From positions 4,155,094 through 4,219,093 of the forward strand of contig NC_091151.1 of assembly GCF_040958095.1 (NCBI RefSeq): a DNA stretch of 64,000 bases, given 5' to 3'. The notes below the pieces were generated by a model that did not search any database, was not told where the DNA came from, and saw only the letters and a list, made by a program, of their open reading frames with translations. Positions 39,718-52,086 of this stretch are shown here, piece after piece. How positions within the stretch are numbered: the first letter of the stretch is position 1; each line of letters begins with the position of its first letter. A program made the translations under genes and the position numbers. Source of the DNA: Procambarus clarkii. Lineage: Eukaryota; Arthropoda; Malacostraca; Decapoda; Cambaridae.

Positions 39718-42700
39718 TAGTTTCAGGGCAATGTACTCGAACATAGATGGGATCACAAGCAAGGCAAGTGAACTAAGGGAAAGAGCACAAGAAGTGAATC
39801 CAGATGTAATTGAACTCACTGAAACAAAACTCTCTGGAATCATAACGAATGCCGTGTTTCCCCAGGAGTACACAGTAATAAGGAAAGAGGGAAGGTAGGG
39901 GAGGAGGAGGAGTGGCCCTACTCATGAGAAAGGAATGGAATTTTAAGGAGATGGCTATCCCGGGCTGTGAGGGTTTCAGAGACTACATAGCAGGCACTAT
40001 GACAATGGGAGGACCAAGGATAGTAGTAGCAGTAATATATAATCCTCCACCAAATGACAGAAGACCCAGTCAAGAGTACGAAAGCAACAACATGGCAGTT
40101 AACACTATAATTGAGAGGGCAGCCTCTTCTGCCTGTAGAAATAGATCCCACCTGCTCATCATGGGGGACTTCAATCACGGCAGGATTGATTGGGAGAACA
40201 AGGAACCGCATGGAGGCGAGGATACGTGGAGAGCCAAACTACTGGAGGTGGCGACTAGAAACTTCTTAACCCAGCATGTCAGTGAACCCACAAGGATGAG
40301 AGGAAATGACGAACCAGCGAGACTCGACCTGGTCTTCACCCTGAACGACTCTGACATAAGAGAAATCAGTTTTGAGGACCCAGTAGGAATGAGCGACCGC
40401 AGTGTATTGGTGTTTGAGTACCTGATTGAAGAAGGGTTATTGAACTCGAGGAGGGATACCGAAACCAAAAGGTTAGCATACCGAAAGGGAAACTATGAGG
40501 AGATAAGAAAATGCCTAGCAGATATAGCATGGGAAACAGAGCTCAGGGAAAAGACGGCCCAAGATATGATGGAATACATCACGCAAAAATGCAAGGACGC
40601 AGCAAACAAGTTTGTCACAGTCCAAAAGGAAAACAGTGAAATGAAGATGAGAAACCCATGGTTTAATCAGAGATGTAGGCTAGCTAAGCAGCAAAGTAAA
40701 AGGGCATGGAGAAACTATAGGAATAACAGGACACTGGAGAGCAGAGAAAGATACCAGAATGCCAGGAATGAATATGTTAGGATGAGAAGAGAGGCAGAAA
40801 GACAATACGAAAATGACATCGCAAGCAAGGCAAAGACTCAGCCTAAATTGCTGCATAGCCACATCAGGAGAAAAACAACAGTAAAGGAACAGGTTATGAA
40901 ATTAAGGATAGGGGCAGAAGGATTCACTACAAACGACAAGGAAGTGTGTGAGGAACTGAATAAGAAATTCCAAGAGGTCTTCACCTTAGAGCAAGGAGAA
41001 ATCCCAGAGATAAGAGAGGGAATAGTTAACCAGGAACCACTGGAAGAGTTTGAGATTACCAGCGGGAAAGTAAGGAAGTGTTTACTAGAATTGGATGTGA
41101 CAAAGGCTATAGGCCCTGATGGAATCTCCCCTTGGATACTAAAGGAAGGAGCAGAAGAACTGTGCCTCCCGCTCTCCATGGTGTATAACAAATCACTGGC
41201 AACAGGGGAACTGCCAGAAATTTGGAAAGCAGCTAACATAGTCCCGATATACAAGAAAGGGGATAGACAGGAGGCACTGAATTACAGACCAGTGTCCCTA
41301 ACCTGCATATCATGCAAGATGATGGAGAAGATTGTGCGAAGAAAGCTAGTGGAGCACCTGGAGCGAAAGAACTTTGTAACACAGCATCAACATGGATTCA
41401 GGGATGGCAGGTCCTGCCTCACAGGGTTACTTGAATTCTACGACCAGGCAACAAAAATAAGGCAAGAAAGAGAAGGGTGGGCAGACTGCATATTTTTGGA
41501 TTGTCAGAAAGCCTTTGACACAGTGCCACACAAGAGGCTAGTGAAAAAGCTGGAGATGCAGGCTGGAGTGAAAGGTAAGGTACTCCGTTGGATACAGGAT
41601 TACCTAAGTAACAGGAGACAACGAGTCAGTGTGAGGGGTGAGGTCTCAGATTGGCGAGACGTTACGAGTGGAGTACCGCAGGGGTCAGTCCTTGGACCTA
41701 TACTGTTTCTGATATATGTAAATGATCTTCCAGAGGGTATAGAATCGTTTCTCTCAATGTTTGCCGATGATGCAAAAATTATGAGGAGGATTGAAACTGA
41801 GGACGATAGTAGGAGGCTACAAGATGACCTAGACAGACTGAGTGGATGGTCCAACAAATGGCTGTTGAAATTCAACCCGAGTAAATGCAAAGTAATGAAA
41901 CTAGGTGGTGGAAATAGGAGGCCAAACACAGGATACAGAATAGGAGATGAAGTACTTAATGAAACGAACAGAGAGAAAGATCTAGGAGTTTATATCACAC
42001 CAAACCTGTCTCCTGAAGCCCACATAAAAAGAATAACGTCTGCGGCATATGCGAGGCTGGCTAACATCAGAACAGCGTTCAGGAACCTGTGTAAGGAATC
42101 ATTCAGAATCTTGTACACCACATATGTAAGACCAATCCTGGAGTATGCGGCCCCAGCATGGAGCCCGTACCTTGTCAAGCACAAGACGAAGCTGGAAAAA
42201 GTCCAAAGGTATGCCACTAGACTAGTCCCAGAACTAAGAGGCATGAGTTACGAGGAAAGGCTGCGGGAAATGCACCTTACGACACTGGAAGACAGAAGAG
42301 TAAGGGGAGACATGATCACAACCTACAAAATCCTCAGAGGAATCGACAGGGTAAACAAGGATAAACTATTCAACCCGTTCTCGCAAATTCGTAAAGTCAA
42401 TATTGACTTATTAACTACGTGCATAGGTGATATACTAAACATAATAGATACCCTTAAAAAGATTCATAGAAAACACCGACCTTACCTAACCTTGTTAGTA
42501 TCTTAAGATAAGCATCTTATTGCTTCGTAATTACAATTATTACTTAACCTATACCTATTATAGGTTAGGTAATAATTGTAATTACGAAGCAACAAGATGC
42601 TTATCTTAACATACTAAGTAGGTTAGGTAAGGTTGGTGTTTTCTATGAAGCTTTTCAAGGGAAACTATTATGTTAAGTATGTCACCTATGCACATATTTA

Positions 42701-42930
42701 ATAAGTCAATATTGACTTATTAAATTTGCGAGAACGGGTTGAACTATTCAACACTGGTGGGACGCGAACAAGGGGACACAGGTGGAAACTGAGTACTCAC
42801 ATGAGCCACAGAGACGTTAGAAGGAACTTTTTCAGTGTCAGAGTAGTTAACGGATGGAATGCATTAGGCAGTGATGTAGTGGAGGCTGACTCCATACACA
42901 GTTTTAAATGTAGATATGATAGAGCCCAGT
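39718..42930 (+). pseudogene. LINE ORF2 copy 2, frameshifted and interrupted
   Basis: Colinear with the intact ORF2 at 34807-37657. The first 57 codons of the endonuclease are in one frame up to a TAG at about 39896. Comparison with copy 1 shows a two-base deletion in the GAGAGGGAAGG region, after which the frame at 39912-42506 carries the rest. RT motifs (AIGPDGISPW, QKAFDTVPH, SGVPQGSVLGPILFLIY, FADDAK) are intact. The C-terminus is split by the foldback element at 42371-42741 and resumes at 42742. It cannot make full-length protein. Confidence 0.9.
42371..42741. mobile_element. 371-bp foldback/MITE inserted in LINE ORF2
   Basis: Ends are inverted copies: CAACCCGTTCTCGCAAATT at 42371 and AATTTGCGAGAACGGGTTG at the right end. 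Inner arms continue (GTCAATATTGACTTATTAA on both sides), and the centre is a near-perfect hairpin containing AAGATAAGCATCTTATTGC and its complement with TAGGT/ACCTA at the tip. The flanks duplicate AACTATT (42364-42370 and 42742-42748). Comparison with LINE copy 1 confirms the empty site. No coding capacity. Superfamily not assigned. Confidence 0.88.
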
Positions 42931-43032
42931 AGGCTCAGGAATCTGTACACCAGTTGATTGACAGTTGAGAGGCGGGACCAAAGAGCCAAAGCTCAACCCC
43001 CGCAAGCACAAATAGGTGAGTACAAATAGGTG

Positions 43033-43035
<3 letters not shown>

Positions 43036-43065
<30 letters not shown>
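43036..43065. repeat. (AC)n tail after LINE copy 2
   Basis: A CA tract of about 28 bases immediately follows the LINE 3' tail, as with the other copies of the family. Confidence 0.9.
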
Positions 43066-43066
<1 letters not shown>

Positions 43067-43985
43067 GAAACACATTTGTTATGCTCGTAACATTATAATT
43101 GGTGTGTGTCCTCCAAGTCCTGTGCCTGCTCGTCAGAATATCAATCTCTTATGTTTCAAGACTGTCATACCACACCAGTGTTTAGAGCCATTAGAGATGG
43201 ATAACTCACTGTAGCCCTCTGGCTCTTCGCCCCCATCACCCCTTCCCTCAATGTTTGTTGTTTTTAGATTCAGCTTCTCGGAAGAGAAAGATCCAAGGAG
43301 CACGGACTATGGTGAGCCCGTAGTGGACGTACTTGGCACAGGAGCGGGCCGCCTCTTCACTCATGCTTCGCTGATCCTAACCAAGACTTTCCTCGCTTAC
43401 ACAGAAAGGAAAGTCTTGGTTAGAATCTTGACCTTAATTGATTCACATTGCTTCAGTTTAATCTACATAAATCCCTATTATGTCATTCACACATCAGAAG
43501 TATTTTAACTCACAGAGATGAATACTTTCTCATTCTAATTTACTTTACAATCAAAAGTTTCTTATTTTCGCCTATCAATAATTTTCGTTTACAATCACTT
43601 TCAACCTTCTCTCCCACACACCAACAAAGCTTTCAAATATCCTTCATAAATTTCATTAATTCACTGTCAGAAGAACCGGGTCATCTGCATACATGAAGTT
43701 TGGAATATCCCATTTATTCCCGTCGAGGCGCCGAGCTCCCACCCTCCACTAATACTCCTGTGCTTCCAAACACACACACTGAACCACCACGAGCACGTCC
43801 AACAGTCCAAAGGTGCTCCAGCGTCAGTATACAATAAGTCACTTCCTTCACACCCGCACTGACTACGCTTTATTCACTTTATTATATTCTTTAAATAAGA
43901 TTGTTATAGCAAGTGTATCTAAATTTTCTCATCATTCTGTGCACTCAATTTTCATTCTTGTATTATGATCCAATAATTTTCATCA
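43066..43985. other. unassigned sequence with a perfect hairpin
   Basis: No gene recognised. A 17-bp perfect inverted repeat (43377-43393 and 43407-43423, CTAACCAAGACTTTCCT and complement) has a 13-base loop. The segment before it (CACGGACTATGGTGAGCCCG and GTGGACGTACTTGGCACAGG) has the look of a dispersed repeat. The remainder is AT-rich. Confidence 0.45.
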
Positions 43986-44057
43986 CTCGAAAGATTCGAA
44001 CCCACTACCCGAGTACTCCCAAGCCACCACATTACCGCTGGTCCACAACATTGTATA
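43985..44057 (-). repeat. tRNA-like SINE head (minus)
   Basis: On the minus strand an A-box-like TGGACCAGCGG (44045-44035) and a B-box-like GGGTTCGAATC (44003-43993) are separated by 31 bases, as in a tRNA. The acceptor stem does not form, so this is likely a SINE or tRNA pseudogene. It adjoins the dispersed repeat at 44058. Confidence 0.55.
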
Positions 44058-44415
44058 AGCAGCCCATCCTCCAGATACCCAAAAGTGATTCCATGCACCC
44101 GCCAAACCCCCTGTTTATGACTGAAAAACGGGTTACACACGAGTCAACTTATTTCATTCGAACACTTCCGGAACAAGTGCTTCACTGATGAATTTTGTTC
44201 GAACCAAAAAGCTATAAATGCTTCACTCGCGTACTACAAATACAAATAATCGCCAACAGAACCTAAACACCTAACCTATGCCTATATATGCATAATATGT
44301 TATTATAATAATTTATATTTAAGAAAATTCCCATTTTAAATGAATAGCATGTAAAAAAAAATTTGAATGCGTCTGTGGGGTCGACCGCTGGATGGAATGG
44401 ACTTTAGTCAAGGAC
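44058..44415. repeat. dispersed repeat, copy 1
   Basis: About 360 bases matching 52911-53295 with moderate divergence. Shared blocks include AAAAGTGATTCCATGCACCC, GGAACAAGTGCTTCACTGA and ACAAATAATCGCCAACAGAA. No ORF. Type unknown; possibly the body of a SINE or MITE. Confidence 0.75.
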
Positions 44416-45190
44416 GGGTTGGTATAAGTTATTCAACGTGCGATTCCACCGAAGCCACAGGATGTCTGGAGGCCCTAGTTAGGGCCAGTCCAGGGTTTTA
44501 CATGTAACCCCATGCATAGAGTCTGGTGGAGAACTACATTACCTGCTCCAAGAGTACATAGAGCTTACTATGTAATTCGTCTGTCATTCCAGACGTCCTG
44601 GGGATTCATTGGAATCCCAGGTTATAATGACGAATACAGTGACGTGGTCCAGGGCCTTGGAGAACTCAGGTCGAGGATTTGAATCCTCCTCATTATTTCA
44701 AATGATTTCCACAATAATTGTAATTGTAGTTGATAGTGCCAGGCCCTTAGTAAGGCACTAATGCCTTGTGGTTGATCCATGCTCTCTAGCTACTAAATGC
44801 TCATCATGGATTTGTATCAAGTGGATTAACTTCAAAATAAATAATATTTCCAATTTTTTCAAAACAAAATAAATTTGATAAGTTTTAAAATTCATCGAGC
44901 GGAACAGTTTACATGAAGACTGATAATTATTGGTAAACAACACTTAGAGCTAAAGGTTGTAACAATTAGAATGGGTCAATGAGCTTGATCCTGGAAGGAA
45001 ATCAGAAGACATCATCATCCACACCAAAAGCATGAATAGGTGCCGAGTATGGAGGACGGGGGGGGGGGGGACAAGGAGTAGTGTTTGCGCAGAGAGAAAA
45101 CTTAAAAGGATTTAAGTTTTGCATTGAGACAGGGAGAGTGATTAGGAGTGGTAAGTAAAAAGTACAGGGCGATGTAAAAACAAAATAAAC
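44416..45190. other. unassigned sequence with one tRNA-arm-like hairpin
   Basis: No gene recognised. GAGGATTTGAATCCTC near 44673-44688 forms a 5-bp stem and B-box-like loop, with a weak A-box candidate upstream; a SINE fragment is possible but weak. A poly-G run of about 13 bases occurs at 45057-45070. Confidence 0.35.
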
Positions 45191-45487
45191 GGGGCAGAGA
45201 GGGAGAGAGAGACAGAGAAGCAGAGAGACAGACATAGACAGAGACAGAGGCAGACAGACATAGACAGAGGCAGACAGAGACAGACATAGACAGAGACAGA
45301 GACAGACAGACAGACAGACACAGACAGACAGACACAGACAGACACAGACAGACAGACAGACACAGACAGACACAGACAGACACAGACAGACAGACACAGA
45401 CAGACAGACAGACAGACACAGACAGACAGACAGACACAGACAGACAGACACAGACAGACACAGACAGACAGACACAGACGGACAGAC

Positions 45488-45566
<79 letters not shown>

Positions 45567-45661
45567 CAGACAGACAGACAGACAGACACAGACAGACAGA
45601 CACAGACAGACAGACACAGACAGACAGACACAGACAGACAGACAGACACAGACAGACAGAC

Positions 45662-45696
<35 letters not shown>

Positions 45697-45749
45697 TACA
45701 GACAGACAGACAGACAGGCAGACAGACAGACACAGACAGACAGACAGAC

Positions 45750-45796
<47 letters not shown>

Positions 45797-46025
45797 CAGA
45801 CAGACACAGACAGACACAGACAGACAGACACAGACAGACAGACAGACACAGACAGACACAGATAGACAGACAGACACAGACAGACAGACATATACAGAGA
45901 CAGACATAGACAGAGACAGACATAGACAGAGACAGACATAGACAGAGACAGACATAGACAGAGACAGACATAGACAGAGACAGACATAGACAGAGACAGC
46001 CATACAGACAGACAGAGACAGGGAG
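45190..46025. repeat. (CAGA)n / (CACAGA)n array
   Basis: About 830 bases of GACA-based units with interspersed CACAGA and, at both edges, CATAGACAGAGA units. All three minus-strand phases are open, giving Ser/Val/Cys/Leu ORFs that are not genes. Confidence 0.95.
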
Positions 46026-47173
46026 GAGGGGGATAAGGGCGAGTGCACGAGAACATTCACCACCGCGACAGGGGGGTCCTTCACTCGCATCAATAACCTA
46101 TACAACAAAAAATCGTGACTGCAGAGACATATTTATTTAGTATCGGACTGACAATCGTTAAATTGAATTGCTGTAGCAAGGAAACTGTCCTTTTCTTTTT
46201 TTTTCTTTTTATTTTTAAAACAGAGCAAGTACAGCGTATAGTAACCATATAAACAGGAAAGCACAGAATAACGAAGAACATAGAATAACAACAACACGTA
46301 TAACAAGTAACACTGACCAACACTGATCAACACAAAAGTGTAAACAAACACAACAGCAGACAACACACGCACCATGCGCCACACCACACAACAGCAGACA
46401 ACACACGCACCATGCGCCACACCACACAACAGCAGACAACACACCATAACAAACATGTCAATAAACACAATAACAAACATGTCAATATAACACTGTAAAT
46501 ACAACACAGTAAGTAAATGCAGGAAAATAACAATGGAATACAACAAAGCAATAACACAGCACAGTACATAAAATAAAGGAAACAGAACACATTAGCATTA
46601 CATAGTAAAATAAAATAGTAAAAAATAAAGGAATCGGTATAGTACAAACCGACATTGGAACATATAACACAGTAAAATGACACAGATAACAGAACAAAGT
46701 GTAAAAAAAAACATAAACACACAAACAAACAACACATGCCACCCATACGGGGTGTGCCAACAGGAACTATAATGAAAAGCACATAACACAAGGCAGCAAG
46801 ATAAAATGACAATAAACACAAGCATACAAAAAACACACAACAATGGAACACATACGAAACAAACACAGCCACCCAGCACACAAACCCGACCCCACAGACA
46901 GAGGACGGCCAGCCACCAAGCAGAAAGAAAAAACACCCACGCACCGGACACATAAGGAGAGAGACAGACATGCCACACAACACCACAACACACCCATACC
47001 CACCCACACACAAACAAATTCCTGCCACACAAGGTAACCAAGCAAACCCCAGTACACACAAAACCCCAAAGACAAACAAACACAGACCCCCCAAACCCCC
47101 ACCCACCAGAGGGAACCGAACCAAAGGAACGCGCACAGACACACACACAACCACACCCACAGGAACCCACCAC

Positions 47174-50100
47174 CTACACCAACGCAGCACCCCGGACATA
47201 CTCGACCGTGAACCAAGCATCAAAAACCCTAGGAAAGGAGCGACGCAACCACCACATAGTATAAGACAGACGTCCCTTCAAAAAGCCCAAAATCCTCCTC
47301 ACCCCACACCCCTCCATCCTACCAACCCATAAACAAAAAATATAGTCCGCTAACAACACCCCGAGCGTGTTACGCACCCGCCTGGAGCCCCGAGGGAACG
47401 AAAAAAACAAAAACCGCAATAGGTCGACCTGCACCCCAGGACCACAAAAGGCTGCAATGACATCCCGCAACCACCCAACCAAACCCTGAACCCGCGCACA
47501 AAAATAAAAGACGTGCAACTGAGTCTCACGCCCCCCACAATGAACACAACCATCAGAGGCGACCAAACCCAACATAAAGAGCCTTGCATTCGTAGCCAAA
47601 GACTCATGCAAATATCGAAAAACCAACTCACGCGTCCGTGGCGCAATACACGGCCCACTCAACGCCTCCCACACATTCCCCCAGTCGAAACAAGGGTACA
47701 AACTTTCGACCCTGGGAGGCACCCGAGAGGCAAGCGCCCCATACACCTCCCGACAACCAAAAGAGACAAACCCAGGAAATCGACAAAACGCCCGAAGGAT
47801 CAAAACCGCCCACGAATACACAAGCAAAAAACTAAACCTCATAGAGCAGTAAAACAACCCCAAGGAGTTTAACCCACCCCCTAACACCAAACTCCTCCGA
47901 ACCGACCCCTAAAACAAAGCCAACGCCTTCACATAGACATCAGGAATACCAATTCCACCTTCTGACACCTTAAGACATAACGTAGATCGACGAACCGGAT
48001 GATACCGGCCACACCACACATAACGATACACCAAACCCTCCAGAGCGCGAGCCCTCCGCCGATCCAACGGAAAACACTGCGCAACAAACCAGACCCGCAA
48101 CAAAACCTTACAAGACACGACAATCGCCCACTGGTAAATAGTCAGGGCCCGTTGCGACAACATCCCCACAGCTACGCCCACCCCCCGCGAAACTGCCTCC
48201 CAATTAAACTCCAAAGACTGCACATACGACCTGAACCACGTAATCCCCAGAACCCGAATGGACTGAACCACCGGAAACCACGAACCAGACCACACCAAAC
48301 GAGAGGCCCAACCCCCCAACCCCAGAAGACAAGACTTTCCACGATTGACCAAAGCCCCTGTAGCCGACTCAAATTGAAGCACCAAATCCTGAACAGCAGG
48401 CACAGAACCCTCAGAGGCAACAAACAAGACCGTGTCGTCCGCATAACCACAAATCTTGAGGGACAAGCCATTCGGCAAACACGGTGAGACAACTGAACGA
48501 CAAGCATGCACTGCGCGAACAAAGGGCTCCTGAAACATAATATATAGAAGCATCGACAGAGGACACCCCTGTCGAACCGAACGCCGAATAGCGAAGGGAG
48601 CACTAAGGAACCCATTGACACACACCCTACTACTACAACCAGAATACAAAATGCGTATCCAGCCCACAAACTGGGGCGGGAAACCAAACCTCTCCAGGAC
48701 CCGCAAAACAAACCCAATTGGCACTCGATCAAAAGCCTTGGACCAATCCAGGCTTATCATGGCCGCGGGAACACCAGACTCCTCCACATAGAGGAGCAAA
48801 TCCCGAAAAAGGGAATTGCATTGCACCAACGACCTACCCGGAACGCCACAAAACTGACCCCAAGAGATCACCGACCCCACAACCGAGCGCAAACGTCCAG
48901 CCAACAACTTGGAAATAATCTTGTAATCCACATTTAGCAATGTAATAGGCCGCCAATTTGCAAAAAAAGTAAGTCCCCCGGCTTCGGAAGAAGCCGCACA
49001 AGACCATCATGTTGCGAAACGGACAGAGAAACTCCGAAGACAAAACCGAACCACCTCCAAAAAATCGGCACCAAGCACATCCCAAAACTCGACATAGAAC
49101 TCCATCGGAAACCCATCCGACCCTGGAACCTTACCACGACGAAAGGACCGCACAACCTCCCAAAGCTCCGAAGGGCTTACCTCCCGCACAAGACCCACAC
49201 AATCCATACCCGACAACCCCGGTGCACAGTGTTGGAGGAAGGACTCCATCAACCCCTCATTCCCCGCAACCACCCCATACAAAGACTCCAATTCACCACG
49301 CACATAATGCAAAATCGCCCCCGTGTCCGACACAACCGAACCGTCCGGCCGATGAAGACCTGCCAACAAAACAGAGGCACGCCCCACCCGTTCCCTCCGC
49401 AGTAAAAACTGCGAGAGCTTCTCACCACACAACCGTTCCTCCACCCCAGCCCGCACACGTACCCACTCAGCCATCTCCTCCCTCAGCCCACAAATGAGAT
49501 CCTTACACACCGAGATCTCCCGAAACCTATCTAAACCTTGATTCAGCAACCCATACAGGCGAAATAACCGTGCCTGCAAGACCCTCAACAGACCAAACCT
49601 TCCCGACGCCTCCCGCTTCGCCACCACCCGAAAAAACGACCGACATTCCACCTTAGCCCACTCCCACCACTCCAGGACCGAGGGAAAAGTCCCTTCCGAG
49701 CGGCCAAAACAGCCCACCGGGCCCGGAACTGGGCACACACAACAGGGCATTTCAGCAACCCACAATTCTGTTTCCACCAGCCACGGCCAACCCGCACCTG
49801 GCTGCGAATCCCCACCTGCAACACCACCATGCAATGGTCCGAGAACCCCACGGGAACCGTCTGCAACGAAAAACCGAACCACCCCCAGTAGGCACGTAAA
49901 AACGATCAAGGCGAGAGCAAGCCCCACACGAGAGAAAAGTGTACTCCAAAGGACCCCCTTGCAACACGGCCGCATCCCGAAACCCGCAACTCTTCAAGGT
50001 AGCAGTCAAAGCCGGCGAGATATTCGCTGGACGAAGACTGTTGCTATCCCGCGGCGATGTAATACAATTAAAATCCCCCCCAAAATCATCCCCCTCGTAT

Positions 50101-50509
50101 CGTGCCGCAAAAAATGCAGCACATCACGGGAAAAGAAAACCTCCCGGTTCTGCCTCTGTGCCGCCCCAGATGGCGCGTACACATTCAAGAGAGAGACCTC
50201 AGACCCCAAAAAGGAGACCCGAACTAACAGCACCCGACCACCTTCGTCCATCTCCGTGTGAAGCACGGAAATCGGGGCCCGCTTAGAAAGCAGGATCAAC
50301 GTACCTCCACGCAAGCCACGCGAAGGGTTTAACACCACCGTAAACCCCTCGGCCAACACATGTAACAACCCCACTTCCTGCACATTGTGCTCCTGCACAA
50401 AAGCCACATCCACCCTCCACTCACGCAGCATCGACACCAGGCCCAATTGCACAGCCATAGAACGCAAACCATTCACATTCAGCGAAGCACACGTTAATTT
50501 AGGATCCAT
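47174..50509 (-). pseudogene. Tx1-like LINE ORF2 with several frameshifts
   Basis: The endonuclease begins at MDPKLTCASLNVNGLRSMAV and includes DVAFVQEHN and SLLNVYAPSG. The frame breaks near GGDFN (about 50060) and continues in another frame with GPLEYTFLS and CSRLDRFYVP. The next part (49975-49007) ends in the RT start (GKVPGSDGFPMEFYVEFWDV). The frame shifts again near 48960; 48940-47909 holds the RT core (MISLDWSKAFDRVP, RRSVRQGCPLSMLLYI, CGYADDTVLFVA). 47890-47174 is the C-terminal domain with a CxxC...HxFxxC zinc motif of the zf-RVT type. At least three shifts make it inactive. Confidence 0.82.
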
Positions 50510-51915
50510 CGGGAAAAGAGATAAACCCTATCTAACCACAAAACCGTCATACCGGTCCGGCCGACACCCCGTGGACGGAAGCAGTAGCAGCCGCCACCGG
50601 GTTTCCAGGCGACGGAGACGCACTCCCCACAGGGGGGGGGGGGGGGGGGGAGGCCAGAGTCCTTCCGGAGCTTCACCACAAGGCCGCGATCAGCACTGCC
50701 ACAGTCCCCCGGATCCACTACCGCCCACTCCGGGCTCCGTACCCCAGGGGACCCACATACGAGATCACCAGGAGGGTCCACAACACACCCTCCACCTCCC
50801 GGCACCGACGGGTCTACTACAGACACCGTCACACCCTCACCATCACCGACACTCGCATCAGGCTCTAACCTCCGCACCGAAGGCCCTCGGTCCCCGGAGC
50901 GACCACTCCTGTTCGTCTTCCGGCGCTTCGTCAGAGAGCCAGGTTGACCCTGGACAGCAGTGGTGGAAGGACGACGAGTGGGGCGACCCCCTTCCAAGAA
51001 CTCATCTGCTTCCAAGGGTTCCACACCAAGTGCACCAGAATCTGGCGCGACATCCTCCACCGGCGACAAAACAGGGCCACACCCCACCGAAGCGTCAACA
51101 TCGATGGCTATGGCAACTGGAGGCGGATGCACCTCCACATGCGTGACAACCGCACTACCACCCACACCAGGGGGGTCCACAGACATCGGACCCGACACGT
51201 CAGCACCCGTGGGGCGCACCGCACCCACAACGCCATCACCGGTAGGCGCAGGAGGAGGGTTCAACCCGGCAGGAGCGTCCCCCAGGTCCACAAGGCCATG
51301 TAGTGGCGGAAAATCCTCTTCTCGGAAGACACTGAACAACCGGACGGTGCCATTACGGCAACCAGCAGCCTGGTGTCCAGCCATACCGCACCGAAAACAT
51401 GTGCGCTCTTGTCCCGCATAAAAGCACTGCACCTTGAACCCCAGCAGCACCATCGACGACGGGATCGCCTTCCTCAGCTTCATGGTAACCGTGCGGATAC
51501 CCATCAGGACGCCACGAAGACGGCCAGACTTCAGCACATTCACCCGACAGGCGAGAACACTCCCATATCCTCCTAAGAACCGGCGGAGCAGGCTCTCTGG
51601 GAACTCAAACGGCAGCCCCCGCACCACCACAAAAGTCACTGGAACACACAAGTCCGTTACAGAAACCGTACCCGCCGCGCCAGGCAAAGGTACAGTACAC
51701 CCGTCATACTTGTCGACCATATCCCGGTACACCACAGCGTCAGTCAGCTTAACCAAGGCCCGATGTTCCCCAGCCAGCTGCACACCACACACATCTGCAG
51801 GGTTGAGACTTAGCACATCCAGGAGAGCAACCTCCAACAACGAGTTGTTCACCTGACCAGAGAAGGCCAGCTCAACCGTATCCACACGCCTTATAGGCGG
51901 CATGGGCAACGCCAT
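50494..51915 (-). CDS. Tx1-like LINE ORF1 (RRM-like plus CCHC zinc knuckle)
   Basis: The frame is open from 52086; I prefer the ATG at 51915 (MALPMPPIRRVDTVELAFSG). The N-terminal half looks like an RRM-type fold, followed by CFRCGMAGHQAAGC, a CCHC zinc knuckle, as in gag-like ORF1 proteins of the L1/Tx1 group. The C-terminal half is Pro/Gly/Asp-rich and disordered with a basic SLTKRRKTNRSGRSG patch. The last bases overlap the endonuclease start at 50509. A G/C homopolymer of about 18 bases near 50632-50650 is a likely slippage point. Intact by eye, although its ORF2 is not. Confidence 0.7.
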   Translation of the reverse strand: MALPMPPIRRVDTVELAFSGQVNNSLLEVALLDVLSLNPADVCGVQLAGEHRALVKLTDAVVYRDMVDKYDGCTVPLPGAAGTVSVTDLCVPVTFVVVRGLPFEFPESLLRRFLGGYGSVLACRVNVLKSGRLRGVLMGIRTVTMKLRKAIPSSMVLLGFKVQCFYAGQERTCFRCGMAGHQAAGCRNGTVRLFSVFREEDFPPLHGLVDLGDAPAGLNPPPAPTGDGVVGAVRPTGADVSGPMSVDPPGVGGSAVVTHVEVHPPPVAIAIDVDASVGCGPVLSPVEDVAPDSGALGVEPLEADEFLEGGRPTRRPSTTAVQGQPGSLTKRRKTNRSGRSGDRGPSVRRLEPDASVGDGEGVTVSVVDPSVPGGGGCVVDPPGDLVCGSPGVRSPEWAVVDPGDCGSADRGLVVKLRKDSGLPPPPPPCGECVSVAWKPGGGCYCFRPRGVGRTGMTVLWLDRVYLFSRWILN

Positions 51916-52086
51916 CCCGCCGGCCCGCCAGGCCAGAGGCCACAAAAAAACGCCACCAGCTGTGTGCACGCCAAACGTCCAGGCAAGACTGAGGAGCGAA
52001 TGTAAACAGAACCGCTCCGCACGGCTGCCAAACAGCCAATTCAAACTGTCCTTATCGGTCAGTTTAGCGAGGGGCGAACATCTCAC

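Larger units (their letters stand above)
38266..43036 (+). mobile_element. CR1-like LINE, copy 2 (full length, damaged)
   Basis: ORF1 (38276-39190), a C-rich tract (39190-39715), ORF2 with a frameshift near 39890, a 371-bp foldback insertion at 42371-42741, and the normal 3' tail ending GGTGAGTACAAATAGGTGAG and then (AC)n. It supplies the full structure of the family, of which copy 1 preserves only the intact ORF2. Confidence 0.9.
46090..52086 (-). mobile_element. Tx1-like LINE, decayed
   Basis: On the minus strand: ORF1 with a CCHC knuckle (51915-50494), an endonuclease start (50509), RT with CGYADDT (about 48440), a C-terminal zinc-finger-like region with CVHCGGRETQLHVFYFC (about 47530), then 1 kb of A/C-rich 3' sequence with a 38-bp tandem duplication at 46350-46425. 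ORF2 is broken into at least four frames. The RT style matches the L1/Tx1 group. Confidence 0.8.

Noticed and set aside
45002-46108. Ser/Val/Cys/Leu ORFs over 300 residues
   Set aside because: All three phases of a (CAGA)n array are open on the minus strand.
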